A DNA stretch of 64,000 nucleotides from Lentzea sp. NBRC 102530 (GCF_030269365.1 NZ_BSTF01000014.1:62001-126000), one strand, 5' to 3'; positions 27,614-35,542 are shown, counted from the first letter of the stretch. Numbers and translations: made by a program. The notes: generated by a model not told the origin, from the letters alone.

Positions 27614-27775
27614 TCACCGGCCGTCGTGGTCGCCGTCGCGCTCGTTCTGGCTCAGCTTGTTCCACGTCGAGGTCAGCTCGGCCCGGATGCGGGCCACGCG
27701 AACCCCGAAGGCCTCGCGGATCTCCTGGGCGTTCACGTCGTCCGGCGCGCCGTGGTCGCGGCTCTCGGCGGTCAT
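27614..27775 (-). CDS. Small hypothetical protein
   Basis: 53 residues from the ATG at 27773-27775: MTAESRDHGAPDDV, then EIREAFGVRVARIRAELTST and NKLSQNERDGD. The middle is a charged amphipathic helix and the composition looks coding, but there is no recognisable family, and the ribosome-binding site (GAGG at ~12 bases) is poor. An upstream start at 27826 in frame is possible. It lies head-to-head with the phosphatase gene at 27844. Confidence 0.4.
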   Translation of the reverse strand: MTAESRDHGAPDDVNAQEIREAFGVRVARIRAELTSTWNKLSQNERDGDHDGR

Positions 27776-27843
27776 GGCGAGCGGGGTACCTCGATGGTGG
27801 ACTACTCCAAACGTGCTCCCCGTCACTCCTTAGGATCAACGGG

Positions 27844-28440
27844 GTGAGCACCCACCTCTACCTGCTGCGGCACGGCCAGACCGAGTGGTCCGAGAGCGGC
27901 AGGCACACGGGACGCACTGACATCGAGCTGACGCCGGAAGGCGAGCAGCAGGCACGCCGCGCGGGCGCCACGCTCGCCCGGCTGCGAGGGACGGACCAGG
28001 CGCCCGCTCTCGTGCTGACGAGCCCCCGGCAGCGCGCCACTCGGACCGCCGCGCTCGCCGGGCTGGAGGTGAACGCGACCACCGAGGACCTCGCCGAGTG
28101 GGACTACGGCGACTACGAGGGCATCACCACGCCGCAGATCCGCGAGCGCGTGCCCGGCTGGACCGTGTGGTCGCACCCGATGCCGAACGGGGAGACGCAC
28201 GCGGAGGTGCAGGAGCGGGCGCGCAAGGTGCTCGGCGAGGTGCGCAAGATCCTGCCCGGCGGCGACGTCGTGCTGGTCGGTCACGGGCACTTCAGCCGCG
28301 TGCTGATCGCGGCGTGGCTCGGGCTGGCGCCGGACCAGGGCGTCCACTTCGGACTGGACCCGGCGGGCACCTGCCAGCTGGGCGACGAGCGGGGCGACCC
28401 GCAGGTGCGCAGGCTCAACGTGCCTGCCTGGGAGGCGTGA
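27844..28440 (+). CDS. Histidine phosphatase family protein
   Basis: 198 residues from the GTG at 27844. The phospho-His motif is LYLLRHGQTEWSESGRHTG (His9-type RHG), with the second conserved His in VLVGHGHFSRVL; the acid residue is in EWDYGDYEGIT. It is a small phosphoglycerate-mutase-like phosphatase; substrate unknown (sugar phosphates, nucleotides or proteins in relatives). TAGGAT (27831-27836) stands seven bases before the GTG and no Shine-Dalgarno is seen, so it is probably leaderless. Its stop overlaps the next start by one base (TGATG). Confidence 0.9.
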   Translation: MSTHLYLLRHGQTEWSESGRHTGRTDIELTPEGEQQARRAGATLARLRGTDQAPALVLTSPRQRATRTAALAGLEVNATTEDLAEWDYGDYEGITTPQIRERVPGWTVWSHPMPNGETHAEVQERARKVLGEVRKILPGGDVVLVGHGHFSRVLIAAWLGLAPDQGVHFGLDPAGTCQLGDERGDPQVRRLNVPAWEA

Positions 28441-28910
28441 TGATCCGACGGATCGAGCCGCGCGACGTCGACGCGGCCGTTGGGCTCGTGTACGAACTGG
28501 CGCTGTACGAGAAGGCGCCGGACGAGTGCCACCTCACGCCGGAACAGCTGCACACCGCGTTGTTCGGCGACCAGCCCGCGCTGTTCGGCCACGTGGCCGA
28601 AGTGGACGGTCAGGTCGTCGGGATCGCGTTGTGGTTCCTCAACTTCTCGACGTGGGACGGCGTGCACGGCGTCTACCTCGAAGACCTCTACGTGACGCCG
28701 GACCAGCGCGGCAACGGCCTCGGCAAGAAGCTGCTGCAAGCGCTTGCCCAGGAGTGCGTCGACAAGAACTACACGCGCCTGCAGTGGTGGGTGCTCAACT
28801 GGAACGAACCGAGCATCGGGTTCTACAAGTCGTTGGGCGCCATACCGATGGACGAGTGGACGACCATGCGCGTGAGCGGAGAAGCACTGTCCGCACTCGC
28901 TGCCGACTGA
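28440..28910 (+). CDS. GNAT acetyltransferase, diamine N-acetyltransferase-like
   Basis: 156 residues. Acetyl-CoA-binding motif A is YLEDLYVTPDQRGNGLGKKLLQAL, and motif B includes LQWWVLNWNEPSIGFYKSLGA. The wording YLEDLYV...N.P.I.FY.SLGA is that of the spermidine/spermine N1-acetyltransferase-like branch, so polyamines or related amines are plausible substrates. It starts one base inside the stop codon of the phosphatase gene, so the two are co-translated. Confidence 0.88.
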   Translation: MIRRIEPRDVDAAVGLVYELALYEKAPDECHLTPEQLHTALFGDQPALFGHVAEVDGQVVGIALWFLNFSTWDGVHGVYLEDLYVTPDQRGNGLGKKLLQALAQECVDKNYTRLQWWVLNWNEPSIGFYKSLGAIPMDEWTTMRVSGEALSALAAD

Positions 28911-29037
28911 ATGTCTACGTAAGGTCTCGAAAGGCTCACGAAAGAGGTATTCCACACAGGACGGGTCCACGGTCCTGGCAGCGTCCCCGCTCGCCGATCC
29001 CCCGGCACAAAAGCAAGCGTGGAAAGAAGGAAAGACC

Positions 29038-29463
29038 GTGGACCCGAACCAGCCGACGCTCACCGAGGCCGACACCACCGCGATTCTCGGCGGTCTCGCC
29101 GTTTTCGGCGTCATCTTCGCGATCGTCGCCGTCGTCGGCATCGTCGTCATGTGGAAGACGTTCACCAAGGCCGGCCAGCCCGGTTGGGCTGCGATCGTCC
29201 CGATCTACAACCTGTACGTGCTGACGCAGATCGCCGGCCGCCCGGGCTGGTGGACCGTGCTGCTGCTGATCCCCGGCGTGAACGTGATCGTCCTCGCGAT
29301 CATGTCGATCGACATCGCGAAGTCGTTCGGCAAGGACGCCGTCTTCGGCATCGTCGCCCTGTGGCTGTTCAGCATCGTCGGCTACGCCATCCTCGGCTTC
29401 GGCAACGCGCAGTACCGCGGCCCGGCGGCGGCTCTCGCCACCCAGGGCGCCTACAAGGGCTGA
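29038..29463 (+). CDS. DUF5684-type small membrane protein
   Basis: 141 residues, four hydrophobic segments (about 16-40, 50-62, 68-92, 100-122), with the characteristic FTKAGQPGWAAIVPIYNLYVL and ITPGVN-like LIPGVNVIV wording. Function unknown. GTG start with GAAGGA at five bases. Followed by a strong terminator. Confidence 0.8.
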   Translation: MDPNQPTLTEADTTAILGGLAVFGVIFAIVAVVGIVVMWKTFTKAGQPGWAAIVPIYNLYVLTQIAGRPGWWTVLLLIPGVNVIVLAIMSIDIAKSFGKDAVFGIVALWLFSIVGYAILGFGNAQYRGPAAALATQGAYKG

Positions 29464-29481
29464 ACCGCCTGAGCGAGCACC

Positions 29482-29525
29482 AAGGCCGGGTTCCGAAGCC
29501 ACCCCTGTGCTTCGGGCCCGGCCTT
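29482..29525. terminator. Bidirectional hairpin terminator
   Basis: Arms 29482-29499 and 29509-29525 pair (AAGGCCGGG...GCTTCGG) with minor mismatches. They lie between the small membrane protein gene and the converging methyltransferase gene and end in TT on both strands. Confidence 0.7.
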
Positions 29526-29536
29526 CGCCTTGGTCG

Positions 29537-30337
29537 TCAGACCATCCCGACGGCGCCGTAGGTCGACGCGTCGGCGGCCGCGGACGTTCCGGGCAGCTCG
29601 CCGTCCGCCCTCCAGTGGGCGGCGAGCACCAGGCCGGGTTCGAGCAGTTTCAGGCCGCAGAGGAACTCCTCCACGTCCTGCTTGGAGCGCGGCACGAGCT
29701 TCGACCCCATGTCGTCACCGAGGTCTACCAGCCGGCCGACGAGCTCCGGCTCCACGTCCTTCGTGAGGTGTGTCAGAGCGACGATGCTGCCCTCGGTCAA
29801 CGCGGCCCGATAGCGCGCCACGACGCCCGCGGGCTCATCGACGACGTACGGCAGGACGCCGACCATCAGCACGGCCGTCGGCTGGGTGAAGTCGATCAGG
29901 CGACGGGTCTCCGGGTGCCTCAGCACGGCGCCGACGTCGCTGATGTCGGACTGTACGATGGCGGCGTTGAGGTTGTCGCGCAGCATCGTGCGGGCGTGGG
30001 CGACGGTCACCGGGTCGTGGTCGACGTAGACGACACCGCAGGACGGGTCGATCGACTGCGCGACCTCGTGCACGTTGCCGGCGGTCGGGATGCCGCTGCC
30101 CAGGTCGAGGAACTGGCGGATGCCGTACTCCTCGACGCACAGGCGCACCACACGACGCGAGAACGACCTGATCGTGCGGGCTATCTCGGCCACGGGGAAC
30201 TTCGCGATGCTGTCCTCGGCGAGCGCGCGGTCAACCGCGAAGTTGTGCGCTCCGCCCAGGTAGTAGTCGAAGAGCCGAGCCATGTTCGGGCGCTCTGAAG
30301 CGCCGGTTGTCGTCACCCGCTGCGGGCCGTCCTGCAC
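29537..30337 (-). CDS. SAM-dependent methyltransferase, DUF574 type
   Basis: 266 residues from a GTG at 30335-30337 with GAGG six bases upstream. The family opening NMARLFDYYLGGAHNFAVDR is clear, followed by FLDLGSGIPTAGNVHEVAQ (SAM site), VYVDHDPVTVAHARTML and AVLMVGVLPYVVDEP. These proteins are abundant in actinomycetes, have a Rossmann methyltransferase fold, and have no assigned substrate. Monocistronic, between two terminators. Confidence 0.88.
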   Translation of the reverse strand: MQDGPQRVTTTGASERPNMARLFDYYLGGAHNFAVDRALAEDSIAKFPVAEIARTIRSFSRRVVRLCVEEYGIRQFLDLGSGIPTAGNVHEVAQSIDPSCGVVYVDHDPVTVAHARTMLRDNLNAAIVQSDISDVGAVLRHPETRRLIDFTQPTAVLMVGVLPYVVDEPAGVVARYRAALTEGSIVALTHLTKDVEPELVGRLVDLGDDMGSKLVPRSKQDVEEFLCGLKLLEPGLVLAAHWRADGELPGTSAAADASTYGAVGMV

Positions 30338-30434
30338 TGCGCACCTCACCCTGCTCCCGAGCGGCGCGAACGCTGGGGGCACGGTAACCGGCTACTCCGT
30401 TCGTGTCCATCCACCATTCGTGGTCACGTAGGGT

Positions 30435-30464
30435 GATGGCCCCCGGCAGGAGCCGAGGGCCATC
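30435..30464 (-). terminator. Hairpin terminator of the protease gene
   Basis: GATGGCCC...GGGCCATC arms (30435-30447 with 30452-30464, one mismatch, four-base loop) lie 29 bases after the protease stop on the minus strand. Confidence 0.7.
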
Positions 30465-30492
30465 GCAGGGTTACCGCTGGTCAAGCAGGGTT

Positions 30493-31206
30493 TCACACAC
30501 CGGCGTTGCTGGTGATCCAGGACCGGTAGGTGGCGATGCGGGTGTAGTTGGAGCGGGTCGAACGGTCCGAGGTGGACGCGACACCGATCTGCTTGCCGGC
30601 GCCGAACATCGGGCCGCCCGAGTCACCACCGGCGGCGATGCCGTCGATGCGCTGCACGGAGATCGCCCGGCCGCCGCGGTAGTCGGTGCCGTTGGGGTTC
30701 GTGACCCGCGTGTTGGCGACCTTCAGGTACCGCGACTGGCAGTTGATCTCCGGCTGGTTGGTGCAGGTGGCGCCCCAGCCGTAGAGCTGGACCGTCTGGC
30801 CGGTGGCCACGCCGTCCGAGGAGCCGGCGAGCGGCGAGAACGGCGCGTTCATGTTGGTGCTGACCTGCACGAGCGCCAGGTCGGCCGACGGGTGCTTGAT
30901 GATCCGGGTACCGGTCACCAGCTGGCCGCCGGAGGTCTGGTCCAGACTGCCCGCGCGGAACGTGTACGTGCCGGACGACGCCACGCAGTGCTCGGCGGTC
31001 AGGATCCACCGAGGAGCGATCTTCGTCGCGGAACAGTTCTCACGGCCGTTCACGAAGAGACGGGCCGCGTACGGGAAGTTGGAGGCGTTGCCGCCACCGA
31101 TGATCATCGGCGACATGCCCGGGTCCTCGGGCGCAGCCGAAGCCGTCGGGGATGCGAGGGTGAATGCCGCCAGGAAGGCACCCGCGATCGCAGTCATAAC
31201 ACGCAT
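30493..31206 (-). CDS. Secreted trypsin-like serine protease (S1 family)
   Basis: 237 residues. Sec signal peptide (RVMTAIAGAFLAAFTLASPTASA, cleavage near 25), a ~9-residue propeptide, then mature N-terminus IIGGGNA. The triad is complete: His in LTAEHCVA, Asp in SADLALVQV, Ser in GGDSGGPMFG. Four Cys in the mature part can form the usual disulfides. Length is slightly short for the streptogrisin or trypsin type but no motif is lost. AGGTGA precedes the ATG. It acts outside the cell; specificity cannot be read safely. Confidence 0.92.
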   Translation of the reverse strand: MRVMTAIAGAFLAAFTLASPTASAAPEDPGMSPMIIGGGNASNFPYAARLFVNGRENCSATKIAPRWILTAEHCVASSGTYTFRAGSLDQTSGGQLVTGTRIIKHPSADLALVQVSTNMNAPFSPLAGSSDGVATGQTVQLYGWGATCTNQPEINCQSRYLKVANTRVTNPNGTDYRGGRAISVQRIDGIAAGGDSGGPMFGAGKQIGVASTSDRSTRSNYTRIATYRSWITSNAGV

Positions 31207-31288
31207 GGTTGGTCACCTCGTATGTGCAGGGAGTGGTTAAGCAACCACGCACAGCTTCACTCGTTGGTGTGAGGCTGACCACCCTCCG

Positions 31289-31708
31289 TTAGTCGGCTTT
31301 GTCACCTTCGTTCACGTCCGGCTCGCCCATCGCCCAGCGGCGGCCGTCGTTGGTGAACAGGAAGACGAGCACGACGACGCAGTAGATGCCGCCCAGTGAA
31401 CCGAGCAGCTGCTGCTCCGACGGGCCGTAGGCGTACCAGGCGCACCCGAGCAGCAGCAGCTGCGTGACGATCACGGGCGTGCGGGCGCCGTGGTGGCCGC
31501 GGAAGAGCATCACGGTCGCGAGCAGAACCGCGCCGAACCAGATCACGAGGACACCGGCCGCGCCGAGGATCGGGCCCGCCGGGTGCGCTCCCCCGATCAC
31601 CCGGACGACGAGGGCGAGACCCAGCCCGACACCGCCCAGCCCCTGCAGGAAGGTGAGCACGGCGGCGATGCGGACCGGCCGCGGAGGCGCCGGGATCGCA
31701 GTGGTCAC
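31289..31708 (-). CDS. Four-helix integral membrane protein of unknown function
   Basis: 139 residues with four hydrophobic segments (about 15-37, 45-68, 76-94, 102-118) and an acidic tail (GEPDVNEGDKAD). GTG start at 31708 with GAGAGG upstream. No family recognised. Stands alone between the protease and the divergent lipid kinase-like gene. Confidence 0.7.
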   Translation of the reverse strand: MTTAIPAPPRPVRIAAVLTFLQGLGGVGLGLALVVRVIGGAHPAGPILGAAGVLVIWFGAVLLATVMLFRGHHGARTPVIVTQLLLLGCAWYAYGPSEQQLLGSLGGIYCVVVLVFLFTNDGRRWAMGEPDVNEGDKAD

Positions 31709-31949
31709 GAGCGACCTCTCCTCACGTTCTGTACCTGGTCACGGATCGTAGGCCACCCGGTTGGAGGTCCTCGGAAGCACGTCCGGCGCGGGAAGATCAA
31801 GGGGCCTTCAGCGAGCCGGCGGTCGTCCGGGGTGCACTCGTCTGCGGGGCGGACGCGACGCGCGACGGAAGGGAGATTTGCGCCACTTTCGTGAGGCTGG
31901 AGCCACCCTGAGGGAGGACATGCGCGCGGCTGACGGTCACGCACTGTCT

Positions 31950-31955
31950 TACTCT
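31950..31955 (+). promoter_or_regulatory. -10 box of the diacylglycerol kinase-like gene
   Basis: TACTCT lies six bases before the GTG at 31962. This would make the transcript leaderless and favours this start over the ATG at 31920. Confidence 0.45.
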
Positions 31956-31961
31956 CAAGTA

Positions 31962-32894
31962 GTGCGCGCTCTTCTCGTGGTGAACCCGCAGGCGACTACA
32001 ACGACGCCGGCGGGCCGTGACGTACTCGCGCACGCACTCGCCAGCGACGTGAAGCTGGAGGTCGTCCAGACCTCGTACCGGGGCCATGCGGCCGACGCCG
32101 CGCACGAGGCCGCGGAAGGCGGGTTCGACCTGGTCATCGCCCACGGCGGCGACGGCACGGTCAACGAGGTGGTGAACGGCATCCTGCGCGGCGGCCCCCG
32201 TCCCGAGAGGCCGATGCTGGGGGTCGTGCCCGGCGGCTCGGCCAACGTCTTCGCCGGCGCGCTCGGCATCCCGCGCGACCCGGTCGAGGCCACGCACGTC
32301 CTCCTGCAGTCGATCGAGCACGGCACCAGGCGCCGGATCGGGCTCGGGCAGGTCTTCGCGGACGTCATCGAGGACGGCCGCTGGTTCACCTTCAACGCGG
32401 GCATGGGCCTCGACGCGGACGTCGTCGCGGGCGTGGAGCAGAAGCGCGCCAAGGGCCGCAACGCGAGTCCCGCGCTGTACCTGTCCGTCGCCCTGAAGGC
32501 CTACGCGCAGAACGTCCGCAAGCCGCAGCACTTCACCGTCGAGGTTCCCGGCGAGGCGTTCGACGACGTCGGCATGGTGTTCGTGTCGAACACCGACCCG
32601 TGGACGTACTTCGGGGACAAGGCGATCCAGCTCAACCCCAGCACGTCGTTCGACGGCGGACTCGGCCTGAGTGCGTTGAGCACGTTGCGGGTACCCACGG
32701 TCGGGCGCTACATCGCGCAGGTTCTCGCCACCGGGAATCCGAAGGGCGCGAAACTCGTTCGGCGCGATGACGTGGGTTATGTCAGAGTGAAGTGCGAGGA
32801 GCCCGCGAACCTCCAGGTCGACGGTGATTTCCTCGGAACGACCACCGCGGTGGAGTTCCGGGCGGTACCCGATGCGTTGACTGTTGCTGTGTAA
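31962..32894 (+). CDS. Diacylglycerol/lipid kinase family protein
   Basis: 310 residues. The DAGK catalytic domain starts at once with RALLVVNPQATTTTPAG and has the nucleotide loop FDLVIAHGGDGTVNEVVNGIL and GVVPGGSANVFAGALGIP; the C-terminal beta sandwich has FNAGMGLDADVV and LQVDGDFLG. Such enzymes phosphorylate diacylglycerol or related lipids for recycling. An ATG at 31920 with GGGAGG upstream is in frame and would add 14 residues; I prefer the GTG because of the -10 box and the family N-terminus. Upstream of whiB1, as the similar gene Rv3218 is in M. tuberculosis (from memory). Confidence 0.87.
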   Translation: MRALLVVNPQATTTTPAGRDVLAHALASDVKLEVVQTSYRGHAADAAHEAAEGGFDLVIAHGGDGTVNEVVNGILRGGPRPERPMLGVVPGGSANVFAGALGIPRDPVEATHVLLQSIEHGTRRRIGLGQVFADVIEDGRWFTFNAGMGLDADVVAGVEQKRAKGRNASPALYLSVALKAYAQNVRKPQHFTVEVPGEAFDDVGMVFVSNTDPWTYFGDKAIQLNPSTSFDGGLGLSALSTLRVPTVGRYIAQVLATGNPKGAKLVRRDDVGYVRVKCEEPANLQVDGDFLGTTTAVEFRAVPDALTVAV

Positions 32895-33007
32895 GGAACT
32901 TTACAGTCCGTGATCGGTTCGTGACCGTCTCGGTACCCACCTGCGATGTACTGCAGTCGAGTGACAGCAGAGCGTGAAACCCCAGGTGAACGCTGTCGAT
33001 CTTTTGG

Positions 33008-33068
33008 GTGAGTTCACTCACCGGGTCAGTGCTTACCCCTTGACATCTCTGCCGTTCGTGAAAGCATT
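33008..33068 (+). promoter_or_regulatory. whiB1 promoter with CRP-like palindrome
   Basis: GGTGA-N6-TCACC (core GTGA 33008-33011 and TCAC 33018-33021) matches the CRP/GlxR half-site pattern TGTGA-N6-TCACA with one change per side. Nineteen bases downstream is a perfect -35 TTGACA (33040-33045), with a weak -10 around 33063-33068 at 17-bp spacing. Transcription would begin near 33075, giving a ~65-base leader. M. tuberculosis whiB1 is known to be controlled by the cAMP receptor protein, so this site is a reasonable counterpart. Confidence 0.6.
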
Positions 33069-33139
33069 CACAAGCACCCCAAAAACGACCGCTGACAACC
33101 GGCGTGCCCTTGTGCGCGCCTAGCTGAGGAGTAGTTCCA

Positions 33140-33394
33140 ATGGACTGGCGCCACCGCGCGATCTGCCGCGACGAGGACCCCGAGCTGTTCTTCCCCGTTG
33201 GGAACAGTGGTCCCGCGCTGCTTCAGATCGCCGAGGCGAAGACCGTCTGCCGCCGTTGCCCCGTCGTCTCCGACTGCCTCGCGTGGGCGCTCGAGAGCGG
33301 CCAGGACGCCGGCGTCTGGGGCGGGATGAGCGAAGACGAGCGCCGCGCCCTCAAGCGCCGCAACGCTCGCACGCGCGCCCGCAGCAACGCCTGA
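33140..33394 (+). CDS. whiB1: WhiB1-type iron-sulfur transcription factor
   Basis: 84 residues. The four cluster Cys are Cys9, Cys37, Cys40 and Cys46, in the same places as in M. tuberculosis WhiB1. The GVWGGMSEDERRALKRR turn and the basic tail (RRNARTRARSNA) are the DNA-binding part. WhiB1 carries a 4Fe-4S cluster that reacts with nitric oxide, binds SigA and is essential in mycobacteria. GAGGAG precedes the ATG at nine bases. Followed by a very strong terminator. Position beside pdtaS agrees with the mycobacterial order. Confidence 0.94.
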   Translation: MDWRHRAICRDEDPELFFPVGNSGPALLQIAEAKTVCRRCPVVSDCLAWALESGQDAGVWGGMSEDERRALKRRNARTRARSNA

Positions 33395-33422
33395 GCAGGC
33401 AGTTAGCCTCTTAAAGCTGCAT

Positions 33423-33466
33423 AAAGAAGAAGCCCGACACCGTGCCAGGTGTCGGGCTTCTTCTTT
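33423..33466. terminator. Strong intrinsic terminator after whiB1
   Basis: A perfect 19-bp stem (33423-33441 with 33448-33466), 6-base loop, ending TTCTTCTTT and followed by TGTTTG. The A-rich other side lets it also stop transcription from the converging pdtaS gene. Confidence 0.92.
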
Positions 33467-33536
33467 TGTTTGCACACCCTCCCGCATGACCACGTGAGAC
33501 CGCTGAGGCTGATCGTCACGTGTGCACGGCGTTAGT

Positions 33537-35015
33537 TTAGCGCCGCCCCCTGAGCGGCACGCGCAGGACCGCCTCTGTACCGCCTCGGGGCCTGCGCCGC
33601 AAGCTCAACGAGCCTCTCAGTTCGGAATCGACGAGGGTCCGAACGATCTGCAGACCGAGCCGGTCGGTGCGTTCCAGCGAGAACCCCTGCGGCAGTCCCT
33701 TGCCGTCGTCGGTGATCGTCACGTCGAGCCACTTCGCGGACCGCTCGGAGTGCACGACGACCTCTCCGCGCTGGCCAGGGGCGTAGGCGTGCTCGAAGGC
33801 GTTCTGCACGAGCTCGGTCAGCACCATCACCAGCGGGGTGGCGATCTCGGCGGGGACGATGCCGAACCCGCCCTCCCGGCGCACGCTCACCTGGGTCTCG
33901 GTGACCGCCACGTCGCTCATCATCGGGATGACCTTGTCGACCACGTCGTCGAGGTCGACCCGCTCGTCGACGGACATCGACAACGTCTCGTGCACGAGTG
34001 CGATCGAAGTCACACGACGGACCGACTCCGCGAGTGCCTCCTTCGCCTCCGGGTTGCTCAACCTGCGGCTTTGCAACCTCAGCAGGGCCGCGACGGTCTG
34101 CAGGTTGTTCTTCACGCGGTGGTGGATCTCGCGGATCGTGGCGTCCTTGGACATCAGCGCGCGGTCACGGCGACGCACCTCGGTGACGTCGCGGCACAGC
34201 ACGATGGCGCCGGCGGCCTGCCCGCGTGGCCTAAGAGGCAAAGATCGGAACAACACCGCCGCACCGCGCCGTGACTCCGCCTCCATGCGCATCGACGGCT
34301 GCCCTTCGAGCGCCTGCCGGATGCGCTGGGCGACCTCCGTGGCGTCGAACGGGTCGCCGATCAGGCTGCGGGTGAGCGGCGCCAGGTGCACACCGACCAG
34401 GTCGGACGCGTGCCCCATGCGGTGGTACGCCGACAGCGCGTTCGGCGAGGCGAACACCACCGCGCCGGACGGGTCGAGCCTGATCAGGCCGTCCCCGACG
34501 CGCGGGCTGGTGTGCACGTCCGGCGAGGGTTCGGGCGCGGGGAACGTGCCGTCCGCGATCATCTGGCACAGGTCGGCCGCACTGCCGAGGTACGAGATCT
34601 CCAACGGCGACGGCACGCGCGGCACCGCCAGGTTCGTGCTGCGGCTCAGGACCGCGATGACCTGGCTGCCCAGCCGCACCGGGATGGTCTCGCGCCGCAC
34701 CGGCACGCCGAGGTGCCAGCGCGGGTCCTCCTCGCGGCAGATCCGCGACTCGTCCATGGCCCGGCGCAGCTGCGGGTGCTCCTCGCTGTCGACCTCGCTG
34801 CCGACGACGTCCTCGGGGTGGGCCGTCGGCGCCGTCGTGGGACGGGCCTGGGCCACGCAGAGGAACTTGTCGTCCTCCAGCGGCACCCACATGACGAAGT
34901 CGGCGAACGACAGGTCGGAGAGGAGTTGCCACTCCGCGACGACCAGCTGCAGGTGGTCGACGGCGGCGCCGGAGATCTTGGTGTGCTCGGCCAGCAGGTC
35001 CGTGAGCGTGCTCAG
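33537..35015 (-). CDS. pdtaS: Sensor histidine kinase PdtaS
   Basis: 492 residues. An N-terminal GAF-like sensor (TLTDLLAEHTKISGAAVDHL, LSFADFVMWVPLEDD), a PAS domain (GDGLIRLDPSGAVVFASPNA), then a HisKA_2/HWE-type kinase with the phospho-His in DATIREIHHRVKNNLQTVAA, and an ATPase domain with VLTELVQNAFEHA and DDGKGLPQGF. It matches M. tuberculosis PdtaS along its whole length; that kinase phosphorylates the RNA-binding antiterminator PdtaR. The conserved start corresponds to a CTG at 35013-35015 three bases after GGAGGA; no ATG, GTG or TTG is available nearby in frame, so a CTG start is proposed. No transmembrane span, hence cytosolic. pdtaR itself is not in the window. Confidence 0.9.
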   Translation of the reverse strand: MSTLTDLLAEHTKISGAAVDHLQLVVAEWQLLSDLSFADFVMWVPLEDDKFLCVAQARPTTAPTAHPEDVVGSEVDSEEHPQLRRAMDESRICREEDPRWHLGVPVRRETIPVRLGSQVIAVLSRSTNLAVPRVPSPLEISYLGSAADLCQMIADGTFPAPEPSPDVHTSPRVGDGLIRLDPSGAVVFASPNALSAYHRMGHASDLVGVHLAPLTRSLIGDPFDATEVAQRIRQALEGQPSMRMEAESRRGAAVLFRSLPLRPRGQAAGAIVLCRDVTEVRRRDRALMSKDATIREIHHRVKNNLQTVAALLRLQSRRLSNPEAKEALAESVRRVTSIALVHETLSMSVDERVDLDDVVDKVIPMMSDVAVTETQVSVRREGGFGIVPAEIATPLVMVLTELVQNAFEHAYAPGQRGEVVVHSERSAKWLDVTITDDGKGLPQGFSLERTDRLGLQIVRTLVDSELRGSLSLRRRPRGGTEAVLRVPLRGRR

Positions 35016-35141
35016 AACTCCTCCATGAGAAACTACGGAAGCTGTGTTCGATCGGTCGGCTGGTCCGACCGATGAAATCGGTGCACGGCGGGTCGGCCCA
35101 GCCGACGCCGGTGAAGCAAGTTCTGATCCTAGGAGACACCC

Positions 35142-35216
35142 ATGTCGAAGCGTGCTCGCAAGCGCCGCGACCGCAAAAAGGGCGGCGCCAACCGAGGCAA
35201 GCGCCCCAACGCCTGA
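35142..35216 (+). CDS. Ribosomal protein bL37 (24 residues)
   Basis: A 24-codon gene: MSKRARKRRDRKK, then GGANRGKRPNA. This is the highly basic actinobacteria-specific large-subunit protein bL37 first seen in mycobacterial ribosome structures (KR-rich, ending N-x-GKRPNA). AGGAGA six bases before the ATG is a good ribosome-binding site and a terminator with a T-run follows. It is read opposite to, and free of, the true start of pdtaS. It is too short for most gene finders. Confidence 0.82.
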   Translation: MSKRARKRRDRKKGGANRGKRPNA

Positions 35217-35224
35217 GTGCTGCG

Positions 35225-35260
35225 AAAGGCCCTGGACACCACGCGGTGACCAGGGCCTTT
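35225..35260 (+). terminator. Intrinsic terminator after the bL37 gene
   Basis: AAAGGCCCTGG (35225-35235) pairs with CCAGGGCCTTT (35250-35260), followed by TGTCTT. It begins nine bases after the stop. The converging rsrA gene ends at 35282, so it can serve both strands. Confidence 0.88.
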
Positions 35261-35281
35261 TGTCTTGCTGAGGGGACTTCG

Positions 35282-35542
35282 TCAGTCCTCGGTGCGAATC
35301 TCCACGATCGTGGCCCGGATGCGCGCCTTCAGGTCCGCCGGGGCGTAGTCGCCGCCGCACTTGCGGGCGAGCAGCGCCTTGAGGTGCTCCTCCAGCCCGA
35401 ACTGCTCGAGGCACGGGTGGCACTCGTCGAGGTGGGTCTGCAGGGCCTCGCGGCGGCCCTGGTCGCACTCCTGGTCCAGGAAGAGCCAGACCTCGCTCAG
35501 CACCTCTGAGCAGTCGGTGTCGTGGGGTTCGCCGCAGTTCAT
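35282..35542 (-). CDS. rsrA: Zinc-binding anti-sigma factor for SigR
   Basis: 86 residues. ZAS-type redox switch: His37, Cys41 and Cys44 in THLDECHPCLEQFG, with further candidates Cys3, His7 and Cys11 near the N-terminus. In the reduced state zinc holds the protein on SigR; thiol oxidation forms a disulfide and frees the sigma factor. It overlaps sigR by four bases (ATGA at 35539-35542), the standard sigR-rsrA arrangement (sigH-rshA in mycobacteria). Confidence 0.93.
   Translation of the reverse strand: MNCGEPHDTDCSEVLSEVWLFLDQECDQGRREALQTHLDECHPCLEQFGLEEHLKALLARKCGGDYAPADLKARIRATIVEIRTED

Noticed and set aside
35016..35468. An N-terminal extension of pdtaS to an ATG at 35468
   Set aside because: It would cross the bL37 gene, its terminator and the rsrA end, and homology to PdtaS begins only at 35015.
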